A DNA stretch of 64,000 bases. Origin: Anisus vortex (taxonomy: Eukaryota > Mollusca > Gastropoda > Planorbidae). The stretch covers positions 31,696,882 through 31,760,881 of the forward strand of contig OX421507.1 in NCBI GenBank assembly GCA_949126835.1, in the 5' to 3' direction. Shown piece after piece: positions 63,870 through 64,000 of this stretch (its first letter is position 1; each line of letters opens with the position of its first letter). The notes under the pieces are model-generated. The model did not search any database and had not been told where the DNA came from. It was given only the letters and a program-made list of their open reading frames with translations. Position numbers and translations under genes: made by a program.

Positions 63870-64000
63870 GTAAACGAATTCCCAGCCAAATTGTTTCTTT
63901 TGTCATTTAAAGCATTTTAGCTTTTAGTTTTAGTCTACTGTTGTCTGTCTTGGATCTTGTTCAATATGAAATAATACACTCAAGCCAATTGATGTAGAAG

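Overview
The window is animal nuclear DNA: AT-rich, intron-rich, packed with transposons and minisatellites, with no bacterial-type gene organisation. tRNA-derived SINEs, several LINE lineages, many hAT-type elements and the recurrent TAGGCCTA motif suggest a mollusc, probably a gastropod. That assignment is inference; no rRNA or mitochondrial marker is present. A 200-base N gap lies at 10501-10700.

Two host genes can be reconstructed from splice sites and reading phase. On the minus strand, 13879-24450 holds the last six recognisable coding exons of a coiled-coil protein I cannot name with confidence; its 5' exons were not found. On the plus strand, 33795 to the window end holds the first nine coding exons (307 codons) of EMC1, the large lumenal beta-propeller subunit of the ER membrane protein complex. 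Everything else I could identify is mobile or repetitive.

Layout: 1-13090 is a transposon graveyard (LINE fragments, two head-to-tail pairs of a MITE-like element, a nearly full LINE with endonuclease and RT, and shuffled hAT pseudogene pieces around the N gap). 13130-13655 is a 66-bp minisatellite. 13800-24450 is the minus-strand gene, whose introns carry arrays with units of 54, 15, about 20, 45 and 32 bp. 24500-33060 is a repeat-rich intergenic stretch or the unrecognised 5' part of the minus gene. 33071-33779 is a fold-back element ending 15 bp before the EMC1 start codon. 33795-64000 is EMC1, whose introns hold nested SINEs, LINEs, hAT elements, four minisatellite arrays and an intact 8.5-kb LTR retrotransposon.

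Three features stand out. (1) Several minisatellites are tandem copies of the host gene's own splice junctions: a 39-bp array of about 100 units in EMC1 intron 7 repeats the exon 8 acceptor plus the first bases of exon 8; a 32-bp array repeats the 5' splice site of a minus-gene exon; a 45-bp array appears to be grown from a microexon. (2) The LTR element at 50161-58671 has one uninterrupted 1641-aa Gag-Pol with integrase BEFORE reverse transcriptase, a Ty1/copia-like order on a Ty3/gypsy-type enzyme set (the Gmr1-like arrangement), nearly identical LTRs, a perfect proline-tRNA primer site and a leader made of three tandem copies of the primer-site region. (3) A hAT-type fold-back element sits between the EMC1 start codon and its upstream DNA.
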